From: an uncultured Sphingomonadaceae bacterium
Lineage (GTDB): Bacteria; Pseudomonadota; Alphaproteobacteria; Sphingomonadales; Sphingomonadaceae
Length of the DNA stretch: 64,000 nucleotides
Direction: 5' to 3'
Assembly (NCBI GenBank): GCA_947503245.1
Contig: CANNCV010000001.1
Location: forward strand, 1,673,501-1,737,500
In this document: one piece after another, positions 43,203-51,145 of the stretch
Position numbering within the stretch: the first letter of the stretch is position 1
Layout of the letters: every line of letters starts with the position of its first letter
Translations under genes and position numbers: made by a program
The notes under the pieces: generated by a model
The model's database searches: none
Told to the model about the DNA's origin: nothing
Seen by the model: the letters and a program-made list of their open reading frames with translations, nothing else

Positions 43203-44294
43203 TCAGAAATTCTCAGTTGGTATGCCAATAGTGACCACATTGTCTCCAGCACGCACGGGCGGGCCTAATAGGCCATAAAGCGCATAGCCGTTTATGGGGG
43301 CGTATAGTTTTTCCATTTCTTTGCCCGCATAGTCGCGGATGGTACCAATTAAATCACCCTCCCAAAGATAGCGGCCGCCAGTTTCAGCGGGGTAGAATAC
43401 ACCTGATACTGAGGCTGTGACGCCTTTTGTGCTCTCAAATAGTCGCAGTGCAGGCGGCACATTATGTCGCGGCAGTCGCGACATTCCCAAAATGCCGAGT
43501 GCATTTTCAACGCCCTTAATAATGGCATCGACATGTTTTTCATCGCGGCTGCCATTTTGACCAATTTCCACCAAGATAGTTGGAATGCCTGCCGCGACAC
43601 CTTGCCTATTGAGTGAGCGGCGCGTGTCGATCTGCTGCTGTGTATTTATTTTATAGCGTACAATATTGGGAAAGCCGAAGCCGCGAGCAACCTGCAACGC
43701 CTGATCAAATTTTGTGGCGAGCGGTCCACCATAAACACCCACAAATGCTTCAAGAAATTCTGCGCCATCGCCGCTATGGATATCCATGAGGAAATCTGCC
43801 CGCGCTATAATTTTGCGGGACAGTATATCCGCAATACGCTGCGTTTGGCTGCCATCAGCCTTGCCCGGGAAGGAGCGATTAAGATTTTTGCTATCGACTG
43901 GGTTTACATAAGGTGAGCGGGCTTCAAATGCAGGGATATTGGCCACACGAACAATGATGAGCGTGCCGGAAAGGCTTTTCGGATCAATACGATCTGCCAA
44001 GCGGTCCGCTGCCAGAATTGAGGCAAACTCATAGCCATGCACCCCTGAAACAGTCGCCAAAACAAGGCCGCTTTTGCTGCCATGAATAACGGTAACCGGA
44101 ATGAATGTTTCTGGTTCCCCATCATATGCATCAACTTTCAAGCGGAAATCACTGCGTGAGCCAGGCGCTATATTCTTTCCGTCTATACTAAAGGCTTTAG
44201 GTTCAAAGGCGATGGCTTGCTGTGTGCTGAGCGCAAAAATGGCAATGCACAAAAGGCGAAACAGATTATAGAGAATAGGTTTGATATATATCAT
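43203..44294 (-). CDS. Exported succinylglutamate desuccinylase/aspartoacylase-type zinc deacylase
   Basis: The 363-residue protein has a signal peptide or N-terminal anchor (about 5-29, ending AIAFEP). The M14-like AstE/AspA domain has zinc ligands in SGVHGYEF (HxxE) and in FLMDIHSGDGAEF, and a C-terminal beta domain (YLWEGDLIGTI, PPVRAGDNVVTIG). COG3608-type deacylases/carboxypeptidases act on acylated amino acids or peptides. Its ATG overlaps the stop of the upstream ABC permease (ATGA), so it is the last gene of the metal-type operon. It might process a peptide-like ligand in the periplasm; this is inference. Confidence 0.82.
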   Translation of the reverse strand: MIYIKPILYNLFRLLCIAIFALSTQQAIAFEPKAFSIDGKNIAPGSRSDFRLKVDAYDGEPETFIPVTVIHGSKSGLVLATVSGVHGYEFASILAADRLADRIDPKSLSGTLIIVRVANIPAFEARSPYVNPVDSKNLNRSFPGKADGSQTQRIADILSRKIIARADFLMDIHSGDGAEFLEAFVGVYGGPLATKFDQALQVARGFGFPNIVRYKINTQQQIDTRRSLNRQGVAAGIPTILVEIGQNGSRDEKHVDAIIKGVENALGILGMSRLPRHNVPPALRLFESTKGVTASVSGVFYPAETGGRYLWEGDLIGTIRDYAGKEMEKLYAPINGYALYGLLGPPVRAGDNVVTIGIPTENF

Positions 44295-45544
44295 GATGGC
44301 GGAACATAGTTAGGCAGATTGTTCAGCAGCGCCGGATTATATTGCGCTTCCGGAAACATAAGTGGATAGTAAAACGCTCTTAGTTCAGAGTGAAAACCAC
44401 GGACCGCATCTTCATAAACGATCATGGCACGTGTATCTGTGCCTGCCAGCTTCTCAAAAGCACGCTCTGCAAAAGAGGTTGGAGATAAAAACGCGGCAAG
44501 GTCCGCCTGACGATCACGTTCCAGTCTTGCTTTGCGATATTGCTGCGCAAGAGGGGCGACCTTTTGATCACCAACCTGTTGAAAAGCATAATACCATTTC
44601 CATGCCCAGGGCCCGTCTATTTTTGCATAATCCCTCAATTCTGGATGCTGAGCTATAAAGGGCTTCATTGTGGCGTCTTTCGGCAAATCCCATGCGCCAT
44701 TTACTGTTTCGCGTTGAAGCAACAATATCTCCCCGCCATCGGGTACAGGATTATTTGTTTCTATAACGGCTTTGGAAATAGCTGGAACGATGATGGCCAG
44801 AGCAAGCCACAAACCGATCAACGATGTTAGCAGGATGGATGGTGACGCATCGATGCGATTGACCCATTCAACAATGATCCACCAGATTAGCAATGCTGCC
44901 ATAGCTATGCCGCTGGCCTGCAAAGTTATTGTCAGAGAAGTTCCTTCAATCAGCGCTGCCGACCACAGGGGAAGGAGCAATAATATTGTGAGTGCGGCAA
45001 TCCGCACAAAGGCTCTTGGGAACCATATAGCCAATGAATATCCTGCTGTTGCAACCAACAGATCATGCCGTCTTGATGTACGCTCTGCTGCACGCAGATC
45101 ATAAAGCAGCAGAATGAGAAGCAGGGGAGCAACCGATGCAATCAGAAAGGCAAAATCAAATCTGCCGACCAAACCGAAATTTGCGTTGCGCGTGTCGGCC
45201 TCGTGAATCTGACCTTCCAATGCCAACATTCGTATGCGGTGTTTCCATGGTGAACTGTCACGTTGCCCCATCGCAGCAAAGGCAAAATCTGACGGCGGGG
45301 CATAAGTGAAATGGAATGCATAATAGGCTGCGCTGCCCCATTCTTCTTGCCCTTTTAGTGCATTGGCGCGATCGGATGCATCTTCTTTGATAAGGGCAGC
45401 AATTGTCTCACGCTGCTCACGCACTTCAGTGACGCCGAAAGAGACAGCAATTACGGAAAGCGTGAAAGCAAGCAGCAACCAGAATAGCGCGCCGCGATCT
45501 TTTGCGAGGAAACGGATTTCGCGGGTCATATGTCGAAACATCAC
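44291..45544 (-). CDS. ABC-2-type permease, DUF3526-like (second)
   Basis: The 417-residue membrane protein has one helix near the N-terminus (about 17-38), a large extracytoplasmic loop (about 40-130) containing WGSAAYYAFHFTYAPPSDFAFAAMGQ across about 70-95, then four or five helices (about 133-260), and a second large extracytoplasmic part. This is the layout of the DUF3526 family of ABC-2 permeases. It overlaps both neighbours by four bases. It pairs with the permease at 45541-46977 and the ATPase at 46974-47693. Confidence 0.82.
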   Translation of the reverse strand: MMFRHMTREIRFLAKDRGALFWLLLAFTLSVIAVSFGVTEVREQRETIAALIKEDASDRANALKGQEEWGSAAYYAFHFTYAPPSDFAFAAMGQRDSSPWKHRIRMLALEGQIHEADTRNANFGLVGRFDFAFLIASVAPLLLILLLYDLRAAERTSRRHDLLVATAGYSLAIWFPRAFVRIAALTILLLLPLWSAALIEGTSLTITLQASGIAMAALLIWWIIVEWVNRIDASPSILLTSLIGLWLALAIIVPAISKAVIETNNPVPDGGEILLLQRETVNGAWDLPKDATMKPFIAQHPELRDYAKIDGPWAWKWYYAFQQVGDQKVAPLAQQYRKARLERDRQADLAAFLSPTSFAERAFEKLAGTDTRAMIVYEDAVRGFHSELRAFYYPLMFPEAQYNPALLNNLPNYVPPS

Positions 45545-46977
45545 AGCTTAACCCTTTTTGCAGCCAATAATATGACACCGCCCACCATGAACAACCAAAT
45601 GGCCAGTATAGTGAGGGAAAGACCAGCATTCCCTAAGCGTTGTTGCGGACTGTCAGGAGCAAAACGAAACGCATCCAGCACCTGCCATGCATCGGAATTA
45701 ACGCGCGCACGCATAGACGATGCGGCATCAACATTGCGGTTTATATCATCGGCATATGACAGCCTCTCAACATGCACTTTGTTTAGCGATTGAACAAAGT
45801 CGAAGCGCAAGGCTTCACTTTCGCGCAAAAAGCGATGATGGGTCGCCAGATCCGTACCCGCCAAAGTGCGCGATAATGAACTGATGGCAATGGATGGGGA
45901 CCCTAGTCCAAACAGATCAAACATATGCGACTGTTTGGCCTCAAGAGTCATCCGCTCTTCGCTGTAACGATTGAGCAATTGGGTTAGCTCTGCCTCAGAA
46001 TTTGATGCTACCACGCCGCGCCAATTGATCGGCAAGTCCTCGATCTTCTCTACGCCATATTGCTCCAGAACTTGGGCTTGAAGTTGCTGAAATGCAGGGT
46101 CAGCTGCATTATGACCATCTCCAAGCTTTCGTTGCTCGGCCAGCATGATCAGGTCACTTTCGATTTTACCGGGCGCATAAATCACGGCGCTGCTGGTATT
46201 AATGGCAAATCGCGGCACGATCATCGCTGTAAATAACCAAGCAAAGATCAAGAAACCGAGTGAAACGGCACGCTGTTTGATAATGATGGAGGCGGCGAGG
46301 GCGATGGCTCCCCATATACACAGATAAACGGAATATCCGGCCACGAGCGCAGAGGCAGCGAGCATGCTCTCGCCTAAGTTCACTGAATAAATGGCGATGG
46401 CAATAAGCGGGGTCATGAATATGGCTATCACCATCAGCAATGCCACTGCCTTGCCTAGCGCTAGTTTTACGCCGGTCTGACCCTGAGCGAGCATCACGGC
46501 AAGAGTGCCGCTTTCGCGTTCGCGCAGGAACAGGGCATTACCAAGGACTATCAGCAATAGCGGAAGCAAGAGCTGATACAGATTGGCTGGTGTAAGCGCT
46601 GAGAAGCCGCCAAGATCAGCTGCTGCTTTGTTATCAGCGAACATAGCTGTATTTTGACGATGGCCTTCAAGGAAAATCGACTGACCTGTTACTGCATCAA
46701 CGCCTGGCTCAAACATGGCAAGGGGCGGGGGCGGTCTAAAGGCATAATGGCCATAATGGACCATGCGGTGTGGATGCCGGTCAGGCTGTGAAAAAAAGGT
46801 TTTCTCTGCCGCTATTTGCTGATCAAGTCGTTGTGATTGTTCGGCCGTAATACGGTCTGCCGTCAGCACACTGGTTACTATCAGTAAGACGGCAACGATC
46901 AGGGCAGCGACGATGACAATTTTTGAGCGCATCCATAAGCGCCATTCTTCACGAGCTATACGGGTGATTGCGTTCAT
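45541..46977 (-). CDS. ABC-2-type permease, DUF3526-like (first)
   Basis: The 478-residue paralogue-like partner of the next gene has one N-terminal helix (about 19-42) and an extracytoplasmic loop with HPHRMVHYGHYAFRPPPPLAMFEPGVDA read from about residue 74. Helices lie at about 135-270 and a long second loop leads to a final helix (about 447-470). The loop is rich in His/Tyr/Pro. REREGSGTLAVMLAQG (about 155) is the coupling-helix region shared with NosY/GldF-type permeases. It overlaps the ATPase gene by four bases. Confidence 0.83.
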   Translation of the reverse strand: MNAITRIAREEWRLWMRSKIVIVAALIVAVLLIVTSVLTADRITAEQSQRLDQQIAAEKTFFSQPDRHPHRMVHYGHYAFRPPPPLAMFEPGVDAVTGQSIFLEGHRQNTAMFADNKAAADLGGFSALTPANLYQLLLPLLLIVLGNALFLRERESGTLAVMLAQGQTGVKLALGKAVALLMVIAIFMTPLIAIAIYSVNLGESMLAASALVAGYSVYLCIWGAIALAASIIIKQRAVSLGFLIFAWLFTAMIVPRFAINTSSAVIYAPGKIESDLIMLAEQRKLGDGHNAADPAFQQLQAQVLEQYGVEKIEDLPINWRGVVASNSEAELTQLLNRYSEERMTLEAKQSHMFDLFGLGSPSIAISSLSRTLAGTDLATHHRFLRESEALRFDFVQSLNKVHVERLSYADDINRNVDAASSMRARVNSDAWQVLDAFRFAPDSPQQRLGNAGLSLTILAIWLFMVGGVILLAAKRVKL

Positions 46978-47693
46978 GCTGTTTCACGCTCCGCAAAGGC
47001 TGCGTGCACTGTTTCGGTATCAATCCGCTCACCATTTTCCGCAGAGAAACTGCCAACCAATTTGCCTCCGCGCAAAAGGCCAACCCGGTCTGCAATTTGA
47101 CATGCGCCGTAAACATCATGCGTGACCATCAATATTGTCTGACCATTATTTGCCAGTGCTTTTACCAGATCATGAAATTCATCAATGGCAACGGGGTCGA
47201 GGCCCGATGTTGGTTCATCGAGAAGCAGAATGGGTGTCTCGCGCAGCAAGGCGAGCGCGATCGCTGTTTTTTGCCGCATACCTTTGGAATAGGATTGCAG
47301 CCGCCGGGTTCTGGCCTCTTCGGCAAGCGCGACTTTATCGAGCGCAGCATCAATATCTTCGCGATTTGCGGGTTTGCCAGCAAGATCAAGGAAATAACTT
47401 AAATTCTCATAAGCTGTCATATGCCCATAAAGTGACGCAGATTCAGGAAGATAGGCAATGGCAGAGCGTGCCGCAGCGATATCGTTGCGTACGCTGCTGC
47501 CATTGACCAACACATCCCCATTAGAGGGTTCAAGAAACCCCAAAAATGTCAGCAGGGTACTCGACTTGCCGGCACCATTGCCACCTAGTAAAGCGAATAT
47601 CTCACCGGCATTGATGGTGAACGAAACATCGTCAAGAACGCTATTACCAGCGCGAAGAAGCGAAAGCGAACGTGCCTCTAATGGGATTGCCAT
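46974..47693 (-). CDS. ABC transporter ATP-binding protein
   Basis: The 239-residue ATPase has Walker A GGNGAGKSS (37-45), a signature of the NosF/ABC-2 kind (YSKGMRQKTA in place of LSGGQ), Walker B ILLLDEPTSGLD, and the switch His in MVTHDVYG. It should energise the two downstream permeases. It lies 17 bp after the TonB receptor gene and overlaps the first permease by four bases. Confidence 0.93.
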   Translation of the reverse strand: MAIPLEARSLSLLRAGNSVLDDVSFTINAGEIFALLGGNGAGKSSTLLTFLGFLEPSNGDVLVNGSSVRNDIAAARSAIAYLPESASLYGHMTAYENLSYFLDLAGKPANREDIDAALDKVALAEEARTRRLQSYSKGMRQKTAIALALLRETPILLLDEPTSGLDPVAIDEFHDLVKALANNGQTILMVTHDVYGACQIADRVGLLRGGKLVGSFSAENGERIDTETVHAAFAERETA

Positions 47694-47710
47694 TATCCTG
47701 TCTCCTATGC

Positions 47711-49876
47711 TTAGAAGCTAAATCTGACGCTACCACGGAAAGTGGTTGGCGCTCCGGGTTGAATCCAGACATCTGCAAAAGAGTTTGTGAAAAATGTCTC
47801 GTTGAAAATATTGTCAACATCTGCTCGCAAGATCAGCCCATCCACTACTTCAACTTCAGCAAATGCTCTAACGGTTGTATAAGACGGCAATTCGAAATCG
47901 AAGCCGGTAAAGCCATTACGGCTGCCGACATGCAATAATCCGCCGCCGATCGCAGCAGACCTGTCACCGATATCGAAATCTTGGCTCACTTGAATGCTCA
48001 ACTGATTGCGCGGCGAGTTAATCAGTGCATCGCCTGCTTCTACCATCGCTCCAAAACCACTTTCTTCGAGTGTGTTATTGGTAAATTCAGCGTCGACATA
48101 CGCATATGAAAGGTAAAAATTCAAACCCGTGTCAAAGCTAATATTGGCATCAAATTCAACGCCGCGGCTGCGTGCTTCACCTGCTGTAAACAAGAAGAAA
48201 CCTGTAACACCCGGGCGATCATCATTCGCCAAGATGTTGCTCTGCTCTACCTGAAACACAGTAAGGTTGACGGACCCTGTAATGCTGTCGGAATACGCGC
48301 CAATGTCCAACTTTGCACCGACCTCGTAACTTTCAGTGATGTTGGGATCAAATCCATTACCCTCGAAATCAGAGCCAGTTTGCTGACGGAAGCCTTCTCC
48401 GTATGATGCATAGAAGCTCAGACCTTCGTCAGCCAGATACACCACTCCAAATTGCGGCGAGAATCGACTAAAACTGCCAGTACTGGGAGTCGCACCAAAA
48501 TCGGACAGGGATTGATCAAAATTGTCGAAGCGTCCGCCGATGCGCACCTGCAATTTATCACCTATCTCAACCTGATCTTGGATATAAAATCCAAAACCAT
48601 CAAGAGATTCAACACGGTCTGTATTGAGTGACGCAGCGTCTAGCGGACTTGGAAATTGGCCAAAAACTGGATTGAAGGCATCCAGCAACAGCAATGCCTG
48701 AGCGTCCAACGATGCGATGTCGGTGGCAGGATCGGTGCCAATAAATGGCCCGCGAAACCGTGTGATAAACAGATCGCTGTCAAAACTGTCATAATCGCCG
48801 CCGAAAATCAGGTTATGTCTGAGCGAGCCCGTATCGAATGTCCCAGATATCTCTGCCCGTGCGACAAAATATTCGGAATCGAAATCACGGAAACGAAAGA
48901 AGCGAGAGATTGTCTGACCATCGATATTAAAGGTCTGACGCCCAACGAAATTGTTTTCCGATGCACCGCCGACCAAGGTTGTTTCGCGATAACCAATGCC
49001 GGTAAGCAGACTCCAATTATCCGAAAATTCATGCTGAAATTCAAATTGGTGTCCCAGCACATCCGTCTCAATCGGCCCGTCGCCAGGTTCACCAGTAAAT
49101 GTCCGGCGCGGACTAAATCCAAACCCCTCAGCAAAAACTACACCGCGATCAAACGGAATACTCTGTTCGGAATATTCCAGTTCATAAGTGACCGCTGTAT
49201 CCTCGCCTAGCTTGGCAGTAATTGATGGATAAATGCCAAAACGCTCGGATTCAATGGGGCCGCGAAAGCTTCCCGCATCTTCATAAAATCCAGCAACCCT
49301 TACGCCGATATTGTCACCCAATGTGGTTTGGAAATCGACATCGCCGCGATAAAAATCAAATGATCCTGCCTGGAATTGTGCATAGCCCGATGTTTCAAAT
49401 TCAGGGCGTTTGGTTACCAGGTTGATTGTGCCACCAGGCTCTCCGCGACCATATAGCGCAGATCGTGGACCTTTAAGCACCTCAACAGCTTCAATGCCTG
49501 ATATGTCACGCGGTCCCCCAAAACCGCGCCCCGCATTAAACCCGTTGACCAGAAAGCCGCTGGGCAAATTGATGTCACCGGAGAAGCCGCGCACAGAAAA
49601 AGCATTCCAAAGACCGCCAAAATTGTTCTGGCGCGCAACTGATGCTGACAAATCAAGCGCTGCAGTCAGATCAAGCGCATTGGCGTTGCGCAAAATATTT
49701 TCGTCAATGGTTTGATTCGATTGCGGCGTTTCGAGCTCATCAAAATCGCCTCTATAAGGCGCACGTAAGCCATCAACGATTATAGCAGTTTCATCACCCT
49801 CATTGTCTTCTGCCAAAGCTGGTGTAGCAGGTATCAAAGCGATAGATGCCGTGGCAAATAATAGTGCCTTCTTCAT
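47711..49876 (-). CDS. TonB-dependent receptor (siderophore-receptor type)
   Basis: The 721-residue outer-membrane receptor has a signal peptide (MKKALLFATASIALIPATPALA), a plug domain (about 50-165; IEAVEVLKGPRSALYGRGEPGGTINLVTKRP read from about 128), and a 22-strand barrel ending in ...TFRGSVRFSF with the terminal Phe. The plug sequence is of the ferrisiderophore-receptor type. The ligand is unknown; operon partners (ABC-2 exporter, deacylase, DUF1826) and the Zur-like site suggest a metal chelate. It lies 27 bp after the DUF1826 gene. Confidence 0.93.
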   Translation of the reverse strand: MKKALLFATASIALIPATPALAEDNEGDETAIIVDGLRAPYRGDFDELETPQSNQTIDENILRNANALDLTAALDLSASVARQNNFGGLWNAFSVRGFSGDINLPSGFLVNGFNAGRGFGGPRDISGIEAVEVLKGPRSALYGRGEPGGTINLVTKRPEFETSGYAQFQAGSFDFYRGDVDFQTTLGDNIGVRVAGFYEDAGSFRGPIESERFGIYPSITAKLGEDTAVTYELEYSEQSIPFDRGVVFAEGFGFSPRRTFTGEPGDGPIETDVLGHQFEFQHEFSDNWSLLTGIGYRETTLVGGASENNFVGRQTFNIDGQTISRFFRFRDFDSEYFVARAEISGTFDTGSLRHNLIFGGDYDSFDSDLFITRFRGPFIGTDPATDIASLDAQALLLLDAFNPVFGQFPSPLDAASLNTDRVESLDGFGFYIQDQVEIGDKLQVRIGGRFDNFDQSLSDFGATPSTGSFSRFSPQFGVVYLADEGLSFYASYGEGFRQQTGSDFEGNGFDPNITESYEVGAKLDIGAYSDSITGSVNLTVFQVEQSNILANDDRPGVTGFFLFTAGEARSRGVEFDANISFDTGLNFYLSYAYVDAEFTNNTLEESGFGAMVEAGDALINSPRNQLSIQVSQDFDIGDRSAAIGGGLLHVGSRNGFTGFDFELPSYTTVRAFAEVEVVDGLILRADVDNIFNETFFTNSFADVWIQPGAPTTFRGSVRFSF

Positions 49877-49903
49877 AATAAACCCCCTTAAAAAATCTGA
49901 AAA

Positions 49904-50446
49904 CTATTGAAATTCTTGGCGTTCCGGTGTGTCGATAACCAGAACGAGGCGCGCTGCATCAGTGCCCTCTATGGGAGGGGAGCGGTGCAGGCATGGTGTA
50001 TGACCGGGCCCGAACAACTTACCTTTGAACAGGCCAATTGCTCCGGTAGGGAGCCTTTCAAGACAACAATCGGCATCACCATGTGGTGCGTAATCGGTGC
50101 CGGGGCCCGCATAAGTGGTTATCAACCGCAAATCGGTATAATCGGCGTGCAATTTCTTGCATGCATTGCTGGTCACCCCTTCAAGGCGCACATGCACATT
50201 ATCCACCTGCATCAACTGCATGAAGCGGGATCCCAGTTGTGAGATGTCGGATAACAGCTCACTGGGCAGTGCGGCCAAATCGACCAATACCTCCTCTAAT
50301 GTTCCTTCTGTCCGATAGGCAAAAGGTGCAGCTTGCAAGAGCTTCAAACCGACGTCTGATATAGGATTGGTGCGCGTCTCGATAAAAATGCTGGTGTCGG
50401 TGTCGAGGACATCAGTCCAGTCAACGCATATGTCAGCGACAGTCAT
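49904..50446 (-). CDS. DUF1826 family protein
   Basis: The 180-residue protein resembles DUF1826. The C-terminal half contains VRLEGVTSNACKKLHADYTDLRLITTYAGPGTDY (read from about residue 85), DADCCLERL, GLFKGKLFGPGHTPCLHRSPP and LVLVIDT. Conserved His/Cys/Asp residues (KLHAD, DADCC, CLHRSPP) suggest metal binding. DUF1826 genes are often found in Zur-regulated, zinc-linked gene sets; the biochemical role is unknown. Its ATG overlaps the stop of a 16-codon frame (50443-50493). Confidence 0.78.
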   Translation of the reverse strand: MTVADICVDWTDVLDTDTSIFIETRTNPISDVGLKLLQAAPFAYRTEGTLEEVLVDLAALPSELLSDISQLGSRFMQLMQVDNVHVRLEGVTSNACKKLHADYTDLRLITTYAGPGTDYAPHGDADCCLERLPTGAIGLFKGKLFGPGHTPCLHRSPPIEGTDAARLVLVIDTPERQEFQ

Positions 50447-50493
50447 TTTAGACCATCAACCAGCCGCACAATAGCGGTGTTTATTATCATCAT
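50443..50493 (-). CDS. Possible 16-residue leader peptide upstream of DUF1826
   Basis: The frame starts ATG ATG (50493 and 50490) behind AGGA and encodes MMIINTAIVRLVDGLK. Its TGA overlaps the DUF1826 ATG as ATGA. The DUF1826 start has no good ribosome-binding site of its own, so a coupling peptide is plausible. This is a sequence-only proposal. Confidence 0.35.
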   Translation of the reverse strand: MMIINTAIVRLVDGLK

Positions 50494-50550
50494 ATGTTAT
50501 TCCTGAATAGTGTATACGCCGTTGCGCGAGACAATTACTCGGGCAAGATT

Positions 50551-50565
50551 CCCTCTCAAAGAGGG
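50551..50565 (-). other. Short hairpin in the gap before DUF1826
   Basis: CCCTCT (50551-50556) pairs with AGAGGG (50560-50565) over a 3-base loop, without a T-run. It lies in the 173-bp gap between the small His/Cys gene and DUF1826 and may be an RNA-processing or stability element. Nothing else was recognised in this gap apart from the leader frame. Confidence 0.35.
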
Positions 50566-50619
50566 TTATTCACGGCAGATGCCAAGCGTCAGGCGCTTGC
50601 TAATTTGATACTACAAAAT

Positions 50620-50928
50620 TCAGGAAAAAGGAGGCGCACGGGCTCGTGCTTTAATGGTTGCAACAAAGGGCTGTTGTGCATGAGTTTCAGCCAGTGATGC
50701 AGCAGGAGCCGCGATGAAAGATATATTTGTCTGGCTGGGTAAATCATAATCGTCATTTTGTGATGCATGAAAACAAAGCGTACATTCGCTTTGCTCTACA
50801 GCGTCCAGATCAGACGAGTGTACATGGCTGGCTGCAAGGGTCTGCCACAATATCAAGACACATAAAATCACCGGCAACCATATGGTCCCGGAAAATTTGC
50901 GTGCAGAGTGAACTGTTATCATCCCCAT
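50620..50928 (-). CDS. Small exported His/Cys-containing protein
   Basis: The 102-residue product has an N-terminal hydrophobic helix (about 13-32, a signal peptide or anchor) followed by SHVHSSDLD and ECTLCFHA. This His/Cys cluster (two His, CxxC, His) could bind a metal in the periplasm. It resembles small DUF2946-like proteins at metal-regulated loci, but I cannot assign a family. It is the first gene of the minus-strand operon that continues with DUF1826 and the TonB receptor. The Zur-like dyad ends four bases before its ATG. The start is uncertain: ATG 50928 or ATG 50922. Confidence 0.6.
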   Translation of the reverse strand: MGMITVHSARKFSGTIWLPVILCVLILWQTLAASHVHSSDLDAVEQSECTLCFHASQNDDYDLPSQTNISFIAAPAASLAETHAQQPFVATIKARARAPPFS

Positions 50929-50931
50929 TCA

Positions 50932-50948
50932 ATGTAACTATGTAACAT
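50932..50948 (-). promoter_or_regulatory. Zur-box-like dyad at the head of the TonB/DUF1826 operon
   Basis: ATGTAAC-TAT-GTAACAT is a 7-3-7 near-palindrome with one mismatched pair. It resembles proteobacterial Zur boxes of the form ATGTTAT-N3-ATAACAT. It lies just upstream of the small His/Cys gene and 197 bp before the divergent GGDEF/EAL gene. Apart from the dyad, the 217-bp gap 50929-51145 shows nothing recognisable. Assignment is by resemblance only. Confidence 0.4.
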
Positions 50949-51145
50949 ATCATCAAAACGCAATAGGCAATCTTCGTCGATGTGATTGCCAGCGTTTTTA
51001 CGACAATGCTTGCCGAGAGGGTAAAGCTTTTACTTTATATTTTCTTTTATGCGCTAACCGTAACGATACTGCTTAGAAGATCAATTAAAGGTATGTTTTA
51101 CCTTGAAGAATTGGCCAATGGCAGGAGTTTTGGAACAGGGGCGAT

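Noticed and set aside
50494-50697. A 67-codon plus-strand frame near the DUF1826 gene
   Set aside because: It overlaps the end of the small His/Cys gene antisense, has no hydrophobic or motif content and no ribosome-binding site.
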